From contig JAKEEL010000255.1 of the NCBI GenBank assembly GCA_022616595.1, positions 1 to 7,090 of the forward strand: a DNA stretch of 7,090 bases, given 5' to 3'. The translations under genes were made by a program, and so were the position numbers. Shown piece by piece: positions 5,108 to 7,090 of the stretch. Position 1 is the stretch's first letter; each line of letters opens with the position of its first letter. The DNA is from Methylococcaceae bacterium (lineage in GTDB: Bacteria; Pseudomonadota; Gammaproteobacteria; Methylococcales; UBA1147). The notes below the pieces were generated by a model, which was not told the origin of the DNA, ran no database searches, and worked only from the letters and a program-made list of their open reading frames with translations.

Positions 5108-7090
5108 TTAAGGTAGCAGACGTATTGGTACTGGTTTCCTCACACCTTCGCTGCAATAGAAGGCTTGGAACCGGTCTAATTGCTTTATCCGGTCGATCAT
5201 CGTTCGTTCTTGATCCGAACTGGAAACGTTACGTGCAAGTGCCTTTGCGTCTACTTCAGTCAACCGAAAGACGAGATAGTTCGCAATTGCCGAAAAAATT
5301 GAAGTGTGAAAATCCCGGGCCTCTTGCGATGCGAGTACTAATGAGACGCCGTACTTGCGACACTCCTTCGCCATCGTTGGAATCAACTGCAACCGCGCCG
5401 CCCGGTGCGCTTCGTCAAAGATTAGGGCGTGGGTGATTCGGTTCTGGATGCCACGGCGGAACATGTCTTTATAAAGACCGTAAAACACCAGCGACGCGAA
5501 CGCTTTCTGAAGGTTATCGTTCTGTGTTGAGTGAATGCGAAGAACAACTGGCTGATCGGTATCCCAAAGGCTCTCTTGACTTTCTGCGTTTTGGAAAAAC
5601 CCGTAGTCCTCCAGTTCCTCCAATCGTGAAAGCAGTGTTCTTAACCCACGATCCGGTTTTGTGTCCGAACGCAGAATTTCGACGAATCGGGAGAATTCAG
5701 GCTCTGTTAACTGAACCGGATCGGCCGAAGCGTCATCCCAGCCGTGCTCAATGAAACTGTGCTTTATCGCCTTGCGAATCCGTTCAGCTTGGATGTCACC
5801 GAGTTCCGGAAAAATTGCAACAAAAATATCCCGCATCGCACCGGCAACATCGAGATGCGCCATACGCGAGCCGCGATCGATGACCTGTAGCGGATTGAAG
5901 CCTAGTCCGTCGAAATCGATAAAACGAACCGATGCCACCAATTGCCGCAGCTTTTCGTCGATGTCCTGATGGTACGAAAACACAATCGGCCGGATGCCGA
6001 GTCCTAGCATTTGCCGACAAAGATTCAGCAGGCAAGTCGTCTTCCCCATCCCTGGCAATCCTGCGACAAGCAAATGCGGATTACCGCGAACCGTCAGTGG
6101 CCAGCACACTTTGGATCCCGAATGCATGTTGGTTCCAAGTAAAATGCTTGGTACAGAATCCTGCCGCTCTTCTTTCACTCCTTTCACACCGGCTGTAGAT
6201 TCTAATTCTGACGTCCGACGATTCTTTGCAGAATCACCACCTCCATCCGAGTTGACTTCTCCCGATCCTTCTCTGACTAATACCTGACTGCGTCCGTCGT
6301 CGTGATTGGTTTCATTCTCATCAGCCCCTCCAACTGCGCGGCCACTGAGACCAGAGCCATTTGCTGCGGGCGGCACTGACACGGTCGAGACGAACGGTTG
6401 TACGCCGGCATCGCGCCGGAAGTTCGCATCGGGGCCGAATAGGAATATCTTGGTGTCCCATCCAAACGGAGTGATTTCGAGGGGTTGGCCGCCTGCATAC
6501 TCCGGACAGAACACCCAGCCCCGATCGGGGTTTTCGATCGATGCGAACGAGTAATCGCCCCCTTTCCCGATCATTCGGTCTATTTCCGCGGTCAATTCTT
6601 TATGAGCCTCTTCTGACAGTCCCGTGCTGGTTTCTGCGTGGCGCCTCGCTTTGTCCGCATAAAATCGAAGGACGCGAGCCAATTTCGCCCGTCGTACGGA
6701 TCGAAATGACGGACACACGCCTTCGGAACCATACCATTCCTCCCATCGACTCCGGAGTGATTCCACCTGCCGTCTGATACTCTGCAATACCTCCGGGCTG
6801 CGAGCCATTCGCAGGTGCCGCCGGTACTTCACCTCGCTAAATCGAAACAACAGACCTTTTCGTGGCACGAGGGACACATGAATCAAATCCGGCCGTGTTG
6901 CTTTCTGACTGGAATTGGTTTCATTGTCGAATGCATTCTCTTCGTCGATTTCGGCTGCGACGGGCGGCAGCAGGTCGCGAATGTCATCGACGGGTATGAA
7001 AAAGCCGTTTCTCAGTGCCGTCCAGCAGGCATTGTCGTCAGAAGCATGCAAACAATTCGCGTGGGACATCGCCAACGCAATCAACTCGGC
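5108..7090 (-). CDS. HerA/FtsK-type ATPase with PD-(D/E)XK-like motifs, probable DptH(DndH)-like restriction protein; 5' end outside window
   Basis: The frame is open from the right edge (codons GCC GAG before a TTG at 7084), so the true start lies outside; residue numbers count from that TTG (658 visible). Residues 65-86 read PD (65-66), then FSEVK (82-86), spaced like a PD-(D/E)XK nuclease core (D66, E84, K86), followed by YRRHLR. Residues ~220-315 are a Gly/Asp/Asn/Ser-rich linker. Residues ~315-655 form the ATPase: GNPHLLVAGLPGMGKTT contains Walker A (G342 to T349), IFSYHQDIDEKL follows as in HerA proteins, ALIFDEAH (553-560) is Walker B with D557 and E558, and SLVLASQ (581-587) is sensor-like. 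The arrangement suggests an ATP-driven DNA translocase in restriction or defence. The closest family I recall is DptH/DndH of phosphorothioation-dependent restriction (about 1,700 residues, last gene after dptF and dptG), which would fit an open 5' end and a terminal position. Other HerA-nuclease defence ATPases remain possible. It ends in RLLP-TAA at 5108. Confidence 0.75.
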   Translation of the reverse strand, partial: AELIALAMSHANCLHASDDNACWTALRNGFFIPVDDIRDLLPPVAAEIDEENAFDNETNSSQKATRPDLIHVSLVPRKGLLFRFSEVKYRRHLRMARSPEVLQSIRRQVESLRSRWEEWYGSEGVCPSFRSVRRAKLARVLRFYADKARRHAETSTGLSEEAHKELTAEIDRMIGKGGDYSFASIENPDRGWVFCPEYAGGQPLEITPFGWDTKIFLFGPDANFRRDAGVQPFVSTVSVPPAANGSGLSGRAVGGADENETNHDDGRSQVLVREGSGEVNSDGGGDSAKNRRTSELESTAGVKGVKEERQDSVPSILLGTNMHSGSKVCWPLTVRGNPHLLVAGLPGMGKTTCLLNLCRQMLGLGIRPIVFSYHQDIDEKLRQLVASVRFIDFDGLGFNPLQVIDRGSRMAHLDVAGAMRDIFVAIFPELGDIQAERIRKAIKHSFIEHGWDDASADPVQLTEPEFSRFVEILRSDTKPDRGLRTLLSRLEELEDYGFFQNAESQESLWDTDQPVVLRIHSTQNDNLQKAFASLVFYGLYKDMFRRGIQNRITHALIFDEAHRAARLQLIPTMAKECRKYGVSLVLASQEARDFHTSIFSAIANYLVFRLTEVDAKALARNVSSSDQERTMIDRIKQLDRFQAFYCSEGVRKPVPIRLLP

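Noticed and set aside
5107..5113. GTTAAGG as a possible right end of the IS
   Set aside because: It is in the same orientation as the left end, not inverted, is very short, and overlaps the stop codon of the ATPase gene.
1..7090. CRISPR array, tRNA, rRNA or riboswitch
   Set aside because: No regularly spaced repeats, no tRNA cloverleaf or rRNA-like sequence, and no recognisable riboswitch core was seen on either strand.

Overview
The window looks like bacterial chromosome of moderate GC content, most likely from a Gram-negative proteobacterium. That assignment is an inference from gene content and from an IS4-type insertion-sequence remnant; no rRNA or other taxonomic marker is present. It splits into a lipid and cell-envelope half (1 to about 4033), a decayed insertion sequence (about 4038 to 4978), and one end of a probable DNA-defence gene (5108 to the right edge).

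Left half: the 5' end of a myo-inositol-1-phosphate synthase gene (ino1) runs off the left edge on the minus strand. Upstream of it, also on the minus strand, is a full-length mprF, encoding the bifunctional aminoacyl-phosphatidylglycerol synthase and flippase. A 195-base gap with its own promoter-like sequence and palindromes separates them, so they may be transcribed independently. Divergent from mprF is a compact FkbM-family methyltransferase gene. Together these suggest modification of membrane lipids and surface glycans, but only the mprF and ino1 reactions can be stated with confidence.

Middle: four bases after the FkbM stop codon lies an IS4-like left terminal inverted repeat, followed by an extended -10 promoter and a transposase reading frame. 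That frame is broken by a stop codon, at least two frameshifts, apparent loss of the first catalytic aspartate and loss of the whole C-terminal part. No right inverted repeat is visible, so the element is dead and truncated.

Right: a minus-strand gene enters from the right edge and ends at 5108. Its visible 660 residues hold a PD-(D/E)XK-like motif set near the N-terminal side, a low-complexity linker and a HerA/FtsK-type ATPase domain. The frame is open to the window edge, so the true start is outside. It is the best candidate here for part of a defence or restriction system. It resembles the C-terminal part of DptH (DndH), the HerA-type component of phosphorothioation-dependent restriction, but that assignment comes from recall of the family and needs a search. 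The partner genes would lie beyond the right edge.
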